DNA of 64,000 nucleotides from Streptomyces kanamyceticus (GTDB lineage Bacteria > Actinomycetota > Actinomycetes > Streptomycetales > Streptomycetaceae). A model generated the notes under the pieces. That model saw only the letters and a list, made by a program, of their open reading frames with translations. It had not been told where the DNA came from and searched no databases. Positions 1-10,873 of this stretch are shown one piece after another. The first letter of the stretch is position 1. Each line of letters starts with the position of its first letter. Where the stretch lies: positions 186,001 to 250,000 of the forward strand of contig NZ_CP023699.1 in the NCBI RefSeq assembly GCF_008704495.1, in the 5' to 3' direction. Position numbers and translations under genes: made by a program.

Positions 1-1
1 G

Positions 2-418
2 GCCTGGCTCACCGCGCTGGACACGACCAGCGGTTACGCCGCGCACGTGCTGCCGCCCCTCCTGGTCGCCGGGCTCGGCCTCGGCCTGATCTTCGCCCCC
101 GCGATGAGCATGGCCACGGCAGGAGTCGCCGCGCACGACGCCGGCGTGGCCTCCGCGATGGTCAACACCAGCCAGCAGGTGGGCGGTTCGATCGGCACGG
201 CGCTCCTGAACACCCTCGCCACCACGGCCGCATCCAACTATCTGGTCGGCAAGAAGCCGACGCCCGAGGTGCAGGCGCAGGCGGCGATGCAGTCGTACTC
301 GACGGCGTACTGGTGGTCGGCCCTCTTCTTCGCGGTCGGCCTTGTCGTTACGGTCGTCCTCTATCGCAGAGGAGCGCCGGTCGCCACGGAAGCGGGCGGC
401 GGCGCGGTCCACATGTAG
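2..418 (+). CDS. MFS drug-efflux transporter (DHA2/EmrB-QacA type), C-terminal end, cut by window edge
   Basis: The reading frame enters from the left edge and encodes the last 138 residues of a membrane transporter. Two to three hydrophobic segments are visible, and the stretch MVNTSQQVGGSIGTALLNT is typical of the eleventh to thirteenth helices of 14-helix DHA2 proton-driven drug exporters. The last helix (around FFAVGLVVTVVLY) is followed by a short cytoplasmic tail. The next gene, also a DHA2 pump, starts 14 bases downstream on the same strand, so the two probably share a transcript. The N-terminal half and the substrate cannot be judged from this window. Confidence 0.85.
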   Translation, partial: AWLTALDTTSGYAAHVLPPLLVAGLGLGLIFAPAMSMATAGVAAHDAGVASAMVNTSQQVGGSIGTALLNTLATTAASNYLVGKKPTPEVQAQAAMQSYSTAYWWSALFFAVGLVVTVVLYRRGAPVATEAGGGAVHM

Positions 419-432
419 GGCGGGAGTGGCTC

Positions 433-1935
433 ATGGCCCCGGTCTCCGCGGGCGAGGACGGAATCGCGCTCGCCTCGGCGCGCGGCCGCTGGGTGCTCGC
501 GTGCGCGGTTCTCGCCTCCGGCATGGCGATGCTCGACGGGACCGTGGTCAACGTCGCCCTGCCGACGCTCGGCAAGGATCTGGACGCCTCGATCTCGGCC
601 CTGCAGTGGGTGGTCAACGCCTACATGCTCACGCTGTCGGCGCTGCTGCTGCTCGGTGGCGCGCTCGGCGACCGCGTCGGGCGGCGCCGCACGCTGATCG
701 TGGGCGTGGTGTGGTTCGCGCTCGCCTCCGCGCTGTGCGGGCTCGCGCAGAACGCCGGGACGCTCATCGCGGCGCGGGCGCTGCAGGGCGTCGGGGGCGC
801 GCTCCTGACGCCCGGTTCGCTGGCGCTCGTGCGCTCCTCGTACCGCCCGGACGACCAGGCCCGCGCGGTCGGTGCCTGGTCGGGGCTCGGCGGTGTGGCG
901 GGCGCGATCGGGCCCTTCCTGGGCGGCTGGCTGATCGACGGTCCCGGCTGGCGGTGGATCTTCCTCATCAACGTGCCGCTCGCCGCGCTGGTCCTCATCG
1001 CGGTGCGGCACGTGCCCGAGAGCCGCGACGAGGCGGCTTCGGCGCGGCCGTTCGACGTGCCGGGCGCGTGCCTGGCCGCGCTGTTCCTGGCGGGCGTCAG
1101 CTTCTCGCTGATCGGCGCGTCCGGTGACGCGTCGACGGCGGGCGTGGTGCTCCCCGGCGTGCTCGGTCTCGCCGCGGGCGCCGCCTTCGTCGCGGTCGAG
1201 CACCGCAGGCGCGACCCGATGCTGCCCCTGACCCTGTTCCGCTCGCGCCTGTTCACCGCGGCCAACGTGATGACGCTGTGCCTGTACGCGGCGATCGGCG
1301 GCATCCTCTTCCTGCTGCCGGTGCAGCTGCAGACCACGCTCGGCTACGACGCGCTGCAGGCGGGCACGGCGACGCTGCCGATCACCGTCCTGATGCTGCT
1401 GCTCTCCGCGTACTCCGGTGACCTGGCCCGGCGCATCGGCCCGCGCCTGCCGCTGATGGCAGGACCGCTGGTGGCGGCCACCGGTGTCCTGCTGATGCTG
1501 CGGATCAGGCCCGGCGCTTCGTACGTCACCGAGGTGCTGCCCGCGGTGGTCGTGCTCGGCCTCGGCATGAGCCTGTTCGTGGCGCCGCTCACGGCGACCG
1601 TGCTCGCCTCGGTGGACGCGAGCCGCGCGGGGCTCGCGTCCGGCGTCAACAACACTGCGGCGCGCATCGCACAGCTGCTCGTCGTCGCCGGTCTGCCGCT
1701 CGCGGTGGGCCTCTCCGGCACGGCGTACGCGGATCCGGACGCGCTGAACACCGCCTTCGGCAAGGCGGCGGTGATGTGCGCGGCGCTGTTCGTGCTCGCG
1801 GCGGTCGCGGCGGCGGTGTTCGTCAGGCCGAGCCCCGCCGCGTGGCACGCCGAGCGGGGGAACGAGCCGCAGTGCAAGACGTGTCTCGGCGTGAACGCGC
1901 CGCCGCTGGAGCCGGGGGCGCGCGGCGCCGAATGA
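433..1935 (+). CDS. MFS transporter, DHA2 family (14-helix drug exporter)
   Basis: 500 residues in the inner membrane; probably exports a drug or metabolite in exchange for protons. DHA2 features are visible: LDGTVVNVALP in helix 1 (motif D1), LGDRVGRRR in the loop between helices 2 and 3 (motif A), and GPFLGGWL near helix 5 (motif C). I chose ATG 433, preceded by GGGAG; the frame stays open upstream but that part overlaps the previous pump and has no coding character. The C-terminal tail is hydrophilic. It lies 14 bases after another DHA2 gene, so two related pumps sit in tandem. Substrate unknown. A GNAT gene converges 16 bases downstream. Confidence 0.88.
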   Translation: MAPVSAGEDGIALASARGRWVLACAVLASGMAMLDGTVVNVALPTLGKDLDASISALQWVVNAYMLTLSALLLLGGALGDRVGRRRTLIVGVVWFALASALCGLAQNAGTLIAARALQGVGGALLTPGSLALVRSSYRPDDQARAVGAWSGLGGVAGAIGPFLGGWLIDGPGWRWIFLINVPLAALVLIAVRHVPESRDEAASARPFDVPGACLAALFLAGVSFSLIGASGDASTAGVVLPGVLGLAAGAAFVAVEHRRRDPMLPLTLFRSRLFTAANVMTLCLYAAIGGILFLLPVQLQTTLGYDALQAGTATLPITVLMLLLSAYSGDLARRIGPRLPLMAGPLVAATGVLLMLRIRPGASYVTEVLPAVVVLGLGMSLFVAPLTATVLASVDASRAGLASGVNNTAARIAQLLVVAGLPLAVGLSGTAYADPDALNTAFGKAAVMCAALFVLAAVAAAVFVRPSPAAWHAERGNEPQCKTCLGVNAPPLEPGARGAE

Positions 1936-1951
1936 CCGGCCCCCGCGCGGT

Positions 1952-2428
1952 TCAGGAAGCCGGGCGTACCTCCCGTACGAAGAGGGTGACCGACACGCTC
2001 GCCTCGAAGCCGTTGCGCCGCATCAGCGCGGCCGAGGCGGTGTTGCGGGACTCGACGTCCGTCACGACGGCGCTCGCGCCCGCTTCGGTGAGTGCCGCGA
2101 CGCAGGCCTTCACCAGGCGGCTCGCGACGCCCTGGCCCTGGTAGTCGGGGGCGCTCGCGATCCACTCCAGGTTGCCCCAGTCGGCGCGCTGGTCGAAGCC
2201 CATCGAGCCGAGCACGAACCCGGCGAGCCGCGCCCCGTCCAGGGCCACCCAGCAGGCGGACGCCTCCCCGTCCAAGTGCCCGGCGATCGCCGAGAGCGAC
2301 CAGGACGTGTAGGGCTTCACACTCGTGTCGTAGACCTGGCGGCCCAGCGCGAGGACATCGGCCAGATGGGTGGCGGCCATCGGTTCGAGCCCGATCTCCG
2401 GGCGCGCTGACGCTGCGGGCGTGGACAT
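1952..2428 (-). CDS. GNAT family N-acetyltransferase
   Basis: 158 residues, the normal length of a single-domain GCN5-related acetyltransferase. The acetyl-CoA pyrophosphate-binding motif is clear in YQGQGVASRLV, preceded by the strand GNLEWIASAP and followed by the NTASAALMRRNGFEA helix/loop that ends the fold. It should transfer an acetyl group to an amine of a small molecule or protein N terminus; the acceptor cannot be read from the sequence. It is monocistronic and convergent with the upstream MFS gene. The ATG at 2428 gives a sensible N terminus. Confidence 0.82.
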   Translation of the reverse strand: MSTPAASARPEIGLEPMAATHLADVLALGRQVYDTSVKPYTSWSLSAIAGHLDGEASACWVALDGARLAGFVLGSMGFDQRADWGNLEWIASAPDYQGQGVASRLVKACVAALTEAGASAVVTDVESRNTASAALMRRNGFEASVSVTLFVREVRPAS

Positions 2429-2667
2429 GGGGCCTCCGAGGGGGGCGGGCGCGGCACCAGGCCGCGCCTTGGGCGCACTTCACGCTATGAGCCGGGGGCG
2501 AGTGGCGCACGCCGGGCCGTATCCGGCGGAGGTGGCGGCGTACGCCCCGGTCGGAGCGGCGACGTACGGCGCGCTCGGCCAAACGGCGCACAACTCCCGC
2601 GCTGTGGGCGACCGTTGATCATCCCACCGGGCCGGAGGACCCCTTCGCAGCCCTTATCGTGGAGCGC

Positions 2668-3603
2668 ATGTCCGTTCCCGAGCTCATCCGCATCGTCTCC
2701 CGCTCCTCCCCCATGGCACTGGCCCAGGTGGAGCGCGTCCGTACCGAACTCGCCGCGCTGCACCCCGGCATCCGCACCGAGGTCGTGCCGGTCACCACCT
2801 CCGGGGACCGCTGGATGGGCGACCTGGCGCGGCTCGGCGGCAAGGGGGCCTTCACCAAGGAGGTCGACGCCGCGTTGCTCGCCGGTGAGGCGGATCTCGC
2901 GGTGCACTGCGTGAAGGACGTACCGGCGGACCGGCCGCTGCCCGAGGGCACCACGTTCGCCGCGTTCCTCAAGCGGGACGACATCCGCGACGCGCTCATC
3001 CACCCCGAGGGGCTCACCCTCGACGAGCTGCCCGCGGGCACCCGCATCGGCACATCGTCGGTCCGCCGTGTCGCGCAACTCGCCGCCTCACACCCCGAGT
3101 TGGACTGCGTTCCGATGCGCGGGAACGCGGGCCGCAGGCTGGCGAAGCTCGCCGCGGGCGACGCCGACGCGCTGCTGCTCGCCCAGTCGGGTCTGGACCG
3201 CATCGGCCGCCCGGAGCTGGCCAGCGAGATCCTGTCGGTGGAGACGATGTGCCCGCCGATCGGCGCGGGGATCCTCGCGCTGCAGTGCCGCGAGGAGGAC
3301 ACGACCACGATCGACGCGGTGTCGGGCCTCGGCGACAGGGACGCGTGGCGGGAGGCGACGGCCGAGCGGATGTTCCTGCACGTGCTGCAGGGGCACTGCA
3401 ACTCGCCGATCGCCGGGTACGCGCGTGCCGAGCGGGGCGGCGATCTGTCGCTGCGCGCCTGCGTGTTCACCCCGGACGGCAAGACGGTCCTGAACGCGCA
3501 GGAGTGGGCGGGGCCGCTCGACCCCACCACGCTCGGCATGTCGGTCGCGGTCGCGCTGCTGCGCCAGGGCGCCAGGGAACTGATCGACGGCATCGCGCAC
3601 TGA
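2668..3603 (+). CDS. hemC: hydroxymethylbilane synthase (porphobilinogen deaminase), probable second copy
   Basis: Joins four porphobilinogen molecules into hydroxymethylbilane for tetrapyrrole synthesis. The family pattern is intact: RSSPMALAQ at the N terminus, HCVKDVP with the catalytic Asp near residue 85, [12 protein letters not shown] for substrate carboxylates, and GHCNSPI whose Cys near residue 244 should carry the dipyrromethane cofactor. An in-frame GTG exists at 2659, but it overlaps a -10-like TATCGT (2655-2660), which would place the transcript start at ATG 2668; I favour the ATG and a leaderless message. No hemA, hemD or hemB lies nearby, so this looks like an orphan copy beside the usual chromosomal hem operon. 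Confidence 0.88.
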   Translation: MSVPELIRIVSRSSPMALAQVERVRTELAALHPGIRTEVVPVTTSGDRWMGDLARLGGKGAFTKEVDAALLAGEADLAVHCVKDVPADRPLPEGTTFAAFLKRDDIRDALIHPEGLTLDELPAGTRIGTSSVRRVAQLAASHPELDCVPMRGNAGRRLAKLAAGDADALLLAQSGLDRIGRPELASEILSVETMCPPIGAGILALQCREEDTTTIDAVSGLGDRDAWREATAERMFLHVLQGHCNSPIAGYARAERGGDLSLRACVFTPDGKTVLNAQEWAGPLDPTTLGMSVAVALLRQGARELIDGIAH

Positions 3604-3640
3604 CGCGGAGAACACGCCCGTCGCGGCAGGGCCGGTCCCG

Positions 3641-4255
3641 TCAGACGTGGTGCGGAAGGTGCTTGGCGCGGCGGCGGATCTGCAAGGCGGTGATGATCTC
3701 GGCGACGCCGACCGCGATCAGCATGCAGCCGCCGAGCACGGTGAGGATCGCCACCGAGTCGAAGGGCGAGACGATCAGGACGCAGCCCGCGATCACGCTC
3801 ACGATGCCGGTGACCGCCTGCCAGCCGCGGGCGGGCATGTCCGGGTCCGAGACCGCGGCGATGGTCAGCGTGATGCCCTTGAAGAGCCAGCCGATGCCGA
3901 TCCACAGAGCGAGCAGCAGGATCGACTGCATCGCGCCGCGGAAGCAGAAGAGACCGAGCAGGATGCCGAGGGCGCCGCTGATGAAGGCGAGCACCCGCAT
4001 CGCGCCCGACACGTGCGTGCCGAACGCGGCGACGATCTGGAAGATTCCGCTGACCAACAGGTAGGCACCGAAGAACGCGCCCGCGACCAGCAGCGTCGCG
4101 CCGGGCCAGACCAGCGCGAGGACGCCGAGGACCAGCGCGAGCACGCCTGAGACGAGCACGTACTGCCAGGCGCCGCGGACCAGGGTGTTCAGCGGTCCGC
4201 TCGGTCCGTCGGGCCCGTGCGGGGCGGTCGGAGTGGGTGGGGTGGCTGTGTCCAT
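3641..4255 (-). CDS. HdeD family (DUF308) membrane protein
   Basis: 204 residues with six closely spaced hydrophobic helices in three pairs, the arrangement of the DUF308/HdeD family. Motif-like segments are LGVLALVWPGATLLV and SGALGILLGLFCF, repeated in degenerate form as GIVSVIAGCVLIVSPF. The N-terminal 25 residues are rich in Pro and Gly. ATG 4255 is chosen because GGAGG lies just upstream; a longer in-frame extension to 4411 has no helix and unusual composition. HdeD in enterobacteria is linked to acid resistance, but the actinobacterial members have no established role. It converges with hemC. Confidence 0.8.
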   Translation of the reverse strand: MDTATPPTPTAPHGPDGPSGPLNTLVRGAWQYVLVSGVLALVLGVLALVWPGATLLVAGAFFGAYLLVSGIFQIVAAFGTHVSGAMRVLAFISGALGILLGLFCFRGAMQSILLLALWIGIGWLFKGITLTIAAVSDPDMPARGWQAVTGIVSVIAGCVLIVSPFDSVAILTVLGGCMLIAVGVAEIITALQIRRRAKHLPHHV

Positions 4256-4448
4256 GCCTCCAGGCTGGTCGGCGCCGTCGGGGCGACAACCCGGGGCGCG
4301 GGCCGAAAGGGCCACGGCGGGGGCGGCCGGGGCCCGGGCACACGGCCCGCGGCTCGCCGGGCTCCCTGCGGCCGACCGGGTGACGGGCGCCGTGCGCCGG
4401 GCGGCGTCCATGGCGGGCTGGCGAACCGCGGCGATGCGCGTCCCGGCT

Positions 4449-4508
4449 ACCTCACTTCATAGTCATATGCACCTTTTGCGGTAATGCGGCGGGCTTGTTT
4501 TAGTGAGG
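4449..4508. promoter_or_regulatory. AT-rich stretch with inverted repeat upstream of the Clp ATPase
   Basis: CCTCACT (4449-4455) and AGTGAGG (4502-4508) form a perfect 7-bp inverted repeat around an AT-rich core, which stands out in this DNA. It lies about 90 bases before the Clp ATPase start at 4601 and is the best place for its promoter. It is neither the HAIR nor the CIRCE heat-shock element in a form I recognise. The remainder of 4256-4600 shows no further gene. Confidence 0.35.
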
Positions 4509-4600
4509 ATGACCGGCTGGGCACGATGGCTGCCCGACACGACGACACGACGGTCTGCCCCGCACGACGACCTGCCCCACACCTGGACGGCGACGCGACC

Positions 4601-7087
<2,487 letters not shown>

Positions 7088-7099
7088 ACCGTCGCACGG

Positions 7100-8857
7100 T
7101 CACCCGGCACCGCTCCCCGCGAGGCGTTCGACCAACTCCCCTCGCGCTCGCTCGACTTCGGCCGAGGCCTGATGGTGGTCACTGTCCCTGGCGCACCCCT
7201 CCGCGCGGTCGAGCAGCGCGGTGGCCGCCGGCGGGTCGGTGCGCATGCGGACGCGGGCGAGGGCTACCAGCGCGAAGGCAAGCGCCGCCTCGCCGAAGGG
7301 TTCGGCCAACTCAACGGCAGACTGGGCGAGTTGGCCCGCCTCCGCGTGTTCGCCCCGGCACAGGTGCAGCTCGGCTAGGTTCGCTCGTTCGAAGGCGGTC
7401 GCCGTCGGGCGTCCCGCGCGCTCGGCCAGGGTGAGCGCGCGTCGGCCGTGCACGAGGGCGTCGTCAAGGCTGCCCGCCCGGCAGGCGTTCTCGCGCAGTA
7501 CGGACAGGACGTTGGCCAGGAGCGCCGGATCGCCGCAGGCCTCCGCGGGGGCGAGCGCCCGCCCGGCGAGCTCCACCGCCTGGTCCAGGTCGCCCGCCAG
7601 GCTGAGGCAGATGGACTGCTGGGCCAGCGCGCGGGCCCGCAGCGCCTGCCCTTCCGTGCCGGGCACGGCGGCGCCCGCCTCCTGGGCCAGGCGCGCCGCC
7701 GTCAGCGCCTCGTCGTACGCGCCCGCGTAGAAGCCGACCATGGCGCGGGCCATGTGGTGCGTGCCGGTCACGAGCGCGGGAGTACGTGAGGTGGGCGCGT
7801 GGCGCCGGAGCGCGGCGTGCGCCTGCTCCGACGTGGCGCTGCGGCACAGCACTTCGGCGAGGCGGGCGGCGGTCAGCACGCAGTCGTCCCGCTCGCCGTG
7901 CCGCTCATAGGAGGCGAGCGCCTCCCGCAGGGTGCGGGCCGCTTCCTCGTAGCGCCCTGATCGTTCCAGGGCGGCGGCCCAGGACAGCCGCACCCGCGCG
8001 GCGTCGGCCTGCGCCTCGGTCTCGTCCCCGACCGGCCGCCCTGGTGCGGCGGGCCCCGGGTCGCGCAGGGCGGCGCGGTGCAGCCGCCGCGTCTCCGCTC
8101 CTGGCCCGGCGCCGAGTTCGTCCCGCAGCGCCGCCGCGCACACCTCGTACTGGCGTACCGCCCGACCCCGGAGGCCCTGGCGCAGATACGCCTCGATCAG
8201 CACCCGGTGCGCGCCCTCGTCGGCGGGTGCCTCTGCCACGGCGCGGTGGGCGGTGTGCGCCGCGCCGTCCAGGTCGCCCTCGGCGAGGCGCGCGGCGGCG
8301 AGGGCGGTCCTGACCCGTCGGCGGAGCTCGGCGAGGTGTTCACGGCACGGTTCGGCCCAGGGTGCGTAGGGATCCTCGGGGAGCGGCTCCCCGGTGAACG
8401 CGGCGAGTGCGGCCGCCAGTTCGGGTACGGCGCGCGTCGCAAGGGCGCGTTCGGCGTGTGTCCGCGCGTGGTCGGTGTCGATCCAGACGTGGTCGGGCGC
8501 CAGGCGCAGCAGCGCGCCGTCACCGATCAGATAGGCGGAGGCGGCGCGCGGCGCGAGTTCCGGTTCCAGGGCGTGCCGGGCGGTGTGCAGGGCGACGCGC
8601 AGGCTCCGCAGGGCGGGGGCCAGTTCGGCGTCCGGCCAGCACACGGCCATGACGCGCTCGCGGTGCAGCTGGTGTCCCGGGGTGACCGCGAGGAGTTTCA
8701 CCAGGGTCCTCGCACCGGGCCTCGACCAGCGTTCGACGGTCCGCGCGCCGTCGTCCCTTTCGGTGCGGAAGCCGCCGAGAAGGTGGATGCGGAGCAGTGG
8801 CGGGGCCCCCGCCGTGCGCTCCGCGACGCCGTCCGAATGTGCTGCCGCGCCCGTCAC
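7100..8857 (-). CDS. AfsR/SARP-like transcriptional regulator with BTAD and TPR repeats
   Basis: 585 residues. Residues about 20-110 form an OmpR-type winged helix (LRIHLLGGFRTE through TPGHQLHRERVMAVCWPD), 115-265 are a bacterial transcriptional activator domain, and about 310-570 are helical TPR-like repeats. This is the SARP/AfsR layout without the NB-ARC ATPase module. SARP-type proteins usually activate secondary metabolism or stress genes by binding direct repeats near -35 boxes. No biosynthetic genes are next to it, so the target is unknown. The start is GTG 8857 with no Shine-Dalgarno, consistent with the -10 box directly upstream. It converges with the Clp ATPase. Confidence 0.85.
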   Translation of the reverse strand: MTGAAAHSDGVAERTAGAPPLLRIHLLGGFRTERDDGARTVERWSRPGARTLVKLLAVTPGHQLHRERVMAVCWPDAELAPALRSLRVALHTARHALEPELAPRAASAYLIGDGALLRLAPDHVWIDTDHARTHAERALATRAVPELAAALAAFTGEPLPEDPYAPWAEPCREHLAELRRRVRTALAAARLAEGDLDGAAHTAHRAVAEAPADEGAHRVLIEAYLRQGLRGRAVRQYEVCAAALRDELGAGPGAETRRLHRAALRDPGPAAPGRPVGDETEAQADAARVRLSWAAALERSGRYEEAARTLREALASYERHGERDDCVLTAARLAEVLCRSATSEQAHAALRRHAPTSRTPALVTGTHHMARAMVGFYAGAYDEALTAARLAQEAGAAVPGTEGQALRARALAQQSICLSLAGDLDQAVELAGRALAPAEACGDPALLANVLSVLRENACRAGSLDDALVHGRRALTLAERAGRPTATAFERANLAELHLCRGEHAEAGQLAQSAVELAEPFGEAALAFALVALARVRMRTDPPAATALLDRAEGCARDSDHHQASAEVERARGELVERLAGSGAG

Positions 8858-8865
8858 GGTCGGTC

Positions 8866-8871
8866 ACTCTA
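8866..8871 (-). promoter_or_regulatory. -10 box for a probably leaderless BTAD regulator mRNA
   Basis: TAGAGT on the minus strand ends nine bases before GTG 8857, which would put the transcript start at or within a few bases of the start codon. No ribosome-binding site is present. No good -35 box is visible at 17-18 bases. Confidence 0.4.
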
Positions 8872-9011
8872 GCCTCAGCGGACGCGGAACAGGGGGCCGT
8901 TACACAGGAATTACTGGCCGAAAGCCGCTGGTGGTTCCGGCACTTCAGAGGCGTGCCCGGCGAAGATCACGCCAATGTCGCAGGGGCCGCCGAGCGGCCG
9001 TGCGCAGCGCG

Positions 9012-9040
9012 TTGACGGTGTCGAAGCCGGTGATCAGGAT
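9012..9040 (+). promoter_or_regulatory. housekeeping-type promoter of the DUF333-like gene
   Basis: TTGACG (9012-9017) and CAGGAT (9035-9040) are separated by exactly 17 bases, a good match to the principal Streptomyces sigma-factor consensus. The predicted start near 9047 leaves a leader of about 43 bases ending in GAGGAGG before GTG 9090. Confidence 0.65.
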
Positions 9041-9089
9041 GTGTGCGATCCCTCCACCACACCCCCGTGTCCCGCCTTGAGGAGGCAGT

Positions 9090-9671
9090 GTGAAACGCTC
9101 CCGAGCCATCAGTGCCGGTGTCCTGTTCCTGCTCGGCACGACCGCCGCGGTCGCCCAGGCCGCGCAGAGCGACCAGGGCGCGCGGCACCGGCCCGCCCCG
9201 GCCTCCGCCGCGTCCTGGTGCGCCAAGCAGGGCGGCACCGCGCAGACCCAGTACCCCTACCGCACCGATCCCCGCACGCAGGAACTCGTCCGGCTCGGCG
9301 GCGAGCGGACGATGTGCGTCTTCGGCGCCGACGACGGCTCCAGGATCGCGATCGCGGCGGACACCCTGGCCGCGGAGAAGGAGACGCTGGCCCAGCGCGC
9401 GTACCAGCGCAAGATCGCCGACCCCGGCGGCGGCGTCGGGAACCCGTCCATCGCCTACTGCCACGCCATCAACGGCACCGCGATGTACGGGCCGGGAAAG
9501 CTGGACGCGGGAGGCTGGGGCCCCAAGGGCGCCACCAAGTCCGACCAGGTGATCTCCGCGTGCATGTTCGGCGACGGCTCGGTCATCGACGCCTGGGGCC
9601 TGAAGTACCACACGGGCGGCGTGATCCGCGGCGCCGACCTCGCGGAGAAGTTCCGGGCCGAGAGCTCCTGA
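9090..9671 (+). CDS. secreted protein with two DUF333-like repeats
   Basis: 193 residues with a clear signal peptide (basic MKRSR, hydrophobic core, cleavage near AQA). The mature part holds two copies of a Cys...GG...Cys-x-F-x-DGS pattern: WCAKQGG / MCVFGADDGS and YCHAING / ACMFGDGS followed by DAWGLKYH. This is the DUF333 arrangement, a small extracellular domain of unknown role whose old hemolysin label is unproven. The four cysteines probably form two disulfides. The start at GTG 9090 is fixed by GAGGAGG seven bases upstream. A VKOR gene follows 80 bases downstream and could help oxidise these cysteines, which is my inference. Confidence 0.78.
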   Translation: MKRSRAISAGVLFLLGTTAAVAQAAQSDQGARHRPAPASAASWCAKQGGTAQTQYPYRTDPRTQELVRLGGERTMCVFGADDGSRIAIAADTLAAEKETLAQRAYQRKIADPGGGVGNPSIAYCHAINGTAMYGPGKLDAGGWGPKGATKSDQVISACMFGDGSVIDAWGLKYHTGGVIRGADLAEKFRAESS

Positions 9672-9751
9672 CCCCGCCGGGCCGAACGACCCGTGGCCCA
9701 GGGACCGCCGGCCCTGCCCCGGTGCCTGGGCCACGGCCACCCTTGGACCGC

Positions 9752-10339
9752 ATGCCCCAGTCCACGTACGTCCGCGCAGGCCGCGGGCTCAGCCTGCTCA
9801 TGCTGCTCGCCGGAGCGCTCGGCACGGTCGCCTCCACCGAGCTGGCCCGCGACCGCATCGCGTCGCTCGCCGACCCGGCGTTCTCCCCCGGCTGCAACAT
9901 CAACACGGTCCTCAGCTGCGGTGACGTGATGGCGGCCTGGCAGAGCGACGTCCTGGGCGTCCCGAACACGCTGCTCGGCATCGCCGGTTTCGCCGCCCTC
10001 GCCGCGTTCGGGCTCGCCCTGCTGTCCGGCGCCCGCTTCCCCCGGTGGCTGTGGCTGCTCCTCCAGACCGGTGTGACGGCGGCGTTCGGCTTCGTGGTCT
10101 GGCTGATCACCCAGTGCCTGTACGTCATCGGGGCGCTGTGCCCCTGGTGCATGCTGGTCTGGGCGGTCGTCCTGCCCCTGTTCTGGTACGTGACCGTGCA
10201 CTGCCTGCGCTCGGGCGTACTGCCCGCGCCCCGGCGCCTCACCGGGACGCTGACCCGGCATGCGTGGCTCGGCCCGGTCCTGATGTACGGCGTCCTCGCC
10301 GCACTGATCCTGACCCGCTTCGGTACGCGTCTGTGGTGA
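9752..10339 (+). CDS. vitamin K epoxide reductase family protein (disulfide-bond formation)
   Basis: 195 residues, a four-to-five-helix membrane protein. Bacterial VKOR uses quinone to reoxidise an extracytoplasmic thioredoxin-like partner. The CxxC redox centre is CPWC in the last helix pair, the loop cysteines are in CNINTVLSCGDV, and the conserved Ser/Gly segment LGVPNTLLGI follows. There is no fused thioredoxin domain, so it needs a separate DsbA-like partner not encoded here. ATG 9752 is the first start that gives a short cytoplasmic N terminus. It probably shares the upstream promoter at 9012. A strong hairpin follows the stop. Confidence 0.88.
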   Translation: MPQSTYVRAGRGLSLLMLLAGALGTVASTELARDRIASLADPAFSPGCNINTVLSCGDVMAAWQSDVLGVPNTLLGIAGFAALAAFGLALLSGARFPRWLWLLLQTGVTAAFGFVVWLITQCLYVIGALCPWCMLVWAVVLPLFWYVTVHCLRSGVLPAPRRLTGTLTRHAWLGPVLMYGVLAALILTRFGTRLW

Positions 10340-10344
10340 ACGCC

Positions 10345-10369
10345 GGGCAGGCCCCGCCGGGGCCTGCCC
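10345..10369. terminator. bidirectional hairpin terminator
   Basis: GGGCAGGCCCC and GGGGCCTGCCC are perfect 11-bp arms around a 3-base loop, lying between the convergent VKOR and DUF302 genes. There is no U-tract, as is common in Streptomyces. Confidence 0.7.
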
Positions 10370-10377
10370 CAGGTCCC

Positions 10378-10809
10378 CTACGGCCGCCTCGCCTGCGCCA
10401 CGAACTCCCGTACGGCGGCGTCGAGTTTCGCGGCGTTCTCGCGGCCGCTCGTCTTGAGGCCGTGCCGGTTGGCCAGCCAGGCGCCGGTGGAGTACGTCAT
10501 TTGGGTCTCGCCGTGTTCGTCCTGCCAGACGAGCACCTTCGACGGCAGGTCGATCCCGGTGGTCCGCCGGTCCTGCATGAGCCGGGTGCCGACCGCCGGT
10601 CTGCCGATCAGGACCAGGCGGGTGGGGCGGAGCGTCATGTCCACCTTCTCCGCGTTGGCCTGGTGGTCGATGACGGAGAGCACGTGGTGTCCCGCCTCGG
10701 TCGCGGCGGTGCGCAGCCGGTCCACCACGGCGTCGACGGTGCCGGGCGCGGGAAGCGTGACGAGCCCCGAGGCCGTCTCGCTGGGCATTGGTTCGTTCAC
10801 GCGCTTCAC
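10378..10809 (-). CDS. DUF302 family protein
   Basis: 143 residues forming one DUF302 domain. The family core is visible: LRPTRLVLIGRPAVGTRLMQ, then IDLPSKVLVWQDEHG, then YSTGAWLANRHGL. Structures of this family are compact alpha/beta dimers with no known enzyme activity; some members accompany metal or redox genes. The annotated start is GTG 10809; ATG 10788 is equally possible since neither has a good ribosome-binding site. It is convergent with VKOR and transcribed away from gadB, with a 64-base gap. Confidence 0.75.
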   Translation of the reverse strand: MKRVNEPMPSETASGLVTLPAPGTVDAVVDRLRTAATEAGHHVLSVIDHQANAEKVDMTLRPTRLVLIGRPAVGTRLMQDRRTTGIDLPSKVLVWQDEHGETQMTYSTGAWLANRHGLKTSGRENAAKLDAAVREFVAQARRP

Positions 10810-10873
10810 CGTAGGCGGCGGGGGCGCGCACGGGCGGCCGACCCGCCCGGCGGCCCCTCTGCTCCCGGGGTTG

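Noticed and set aside
2..1935. The two DHA2 pumps as one gene split by a frameshift
   Set aside because: The second has its own complete N-terminal helix 1 and start, and the first has a complete C terminus.
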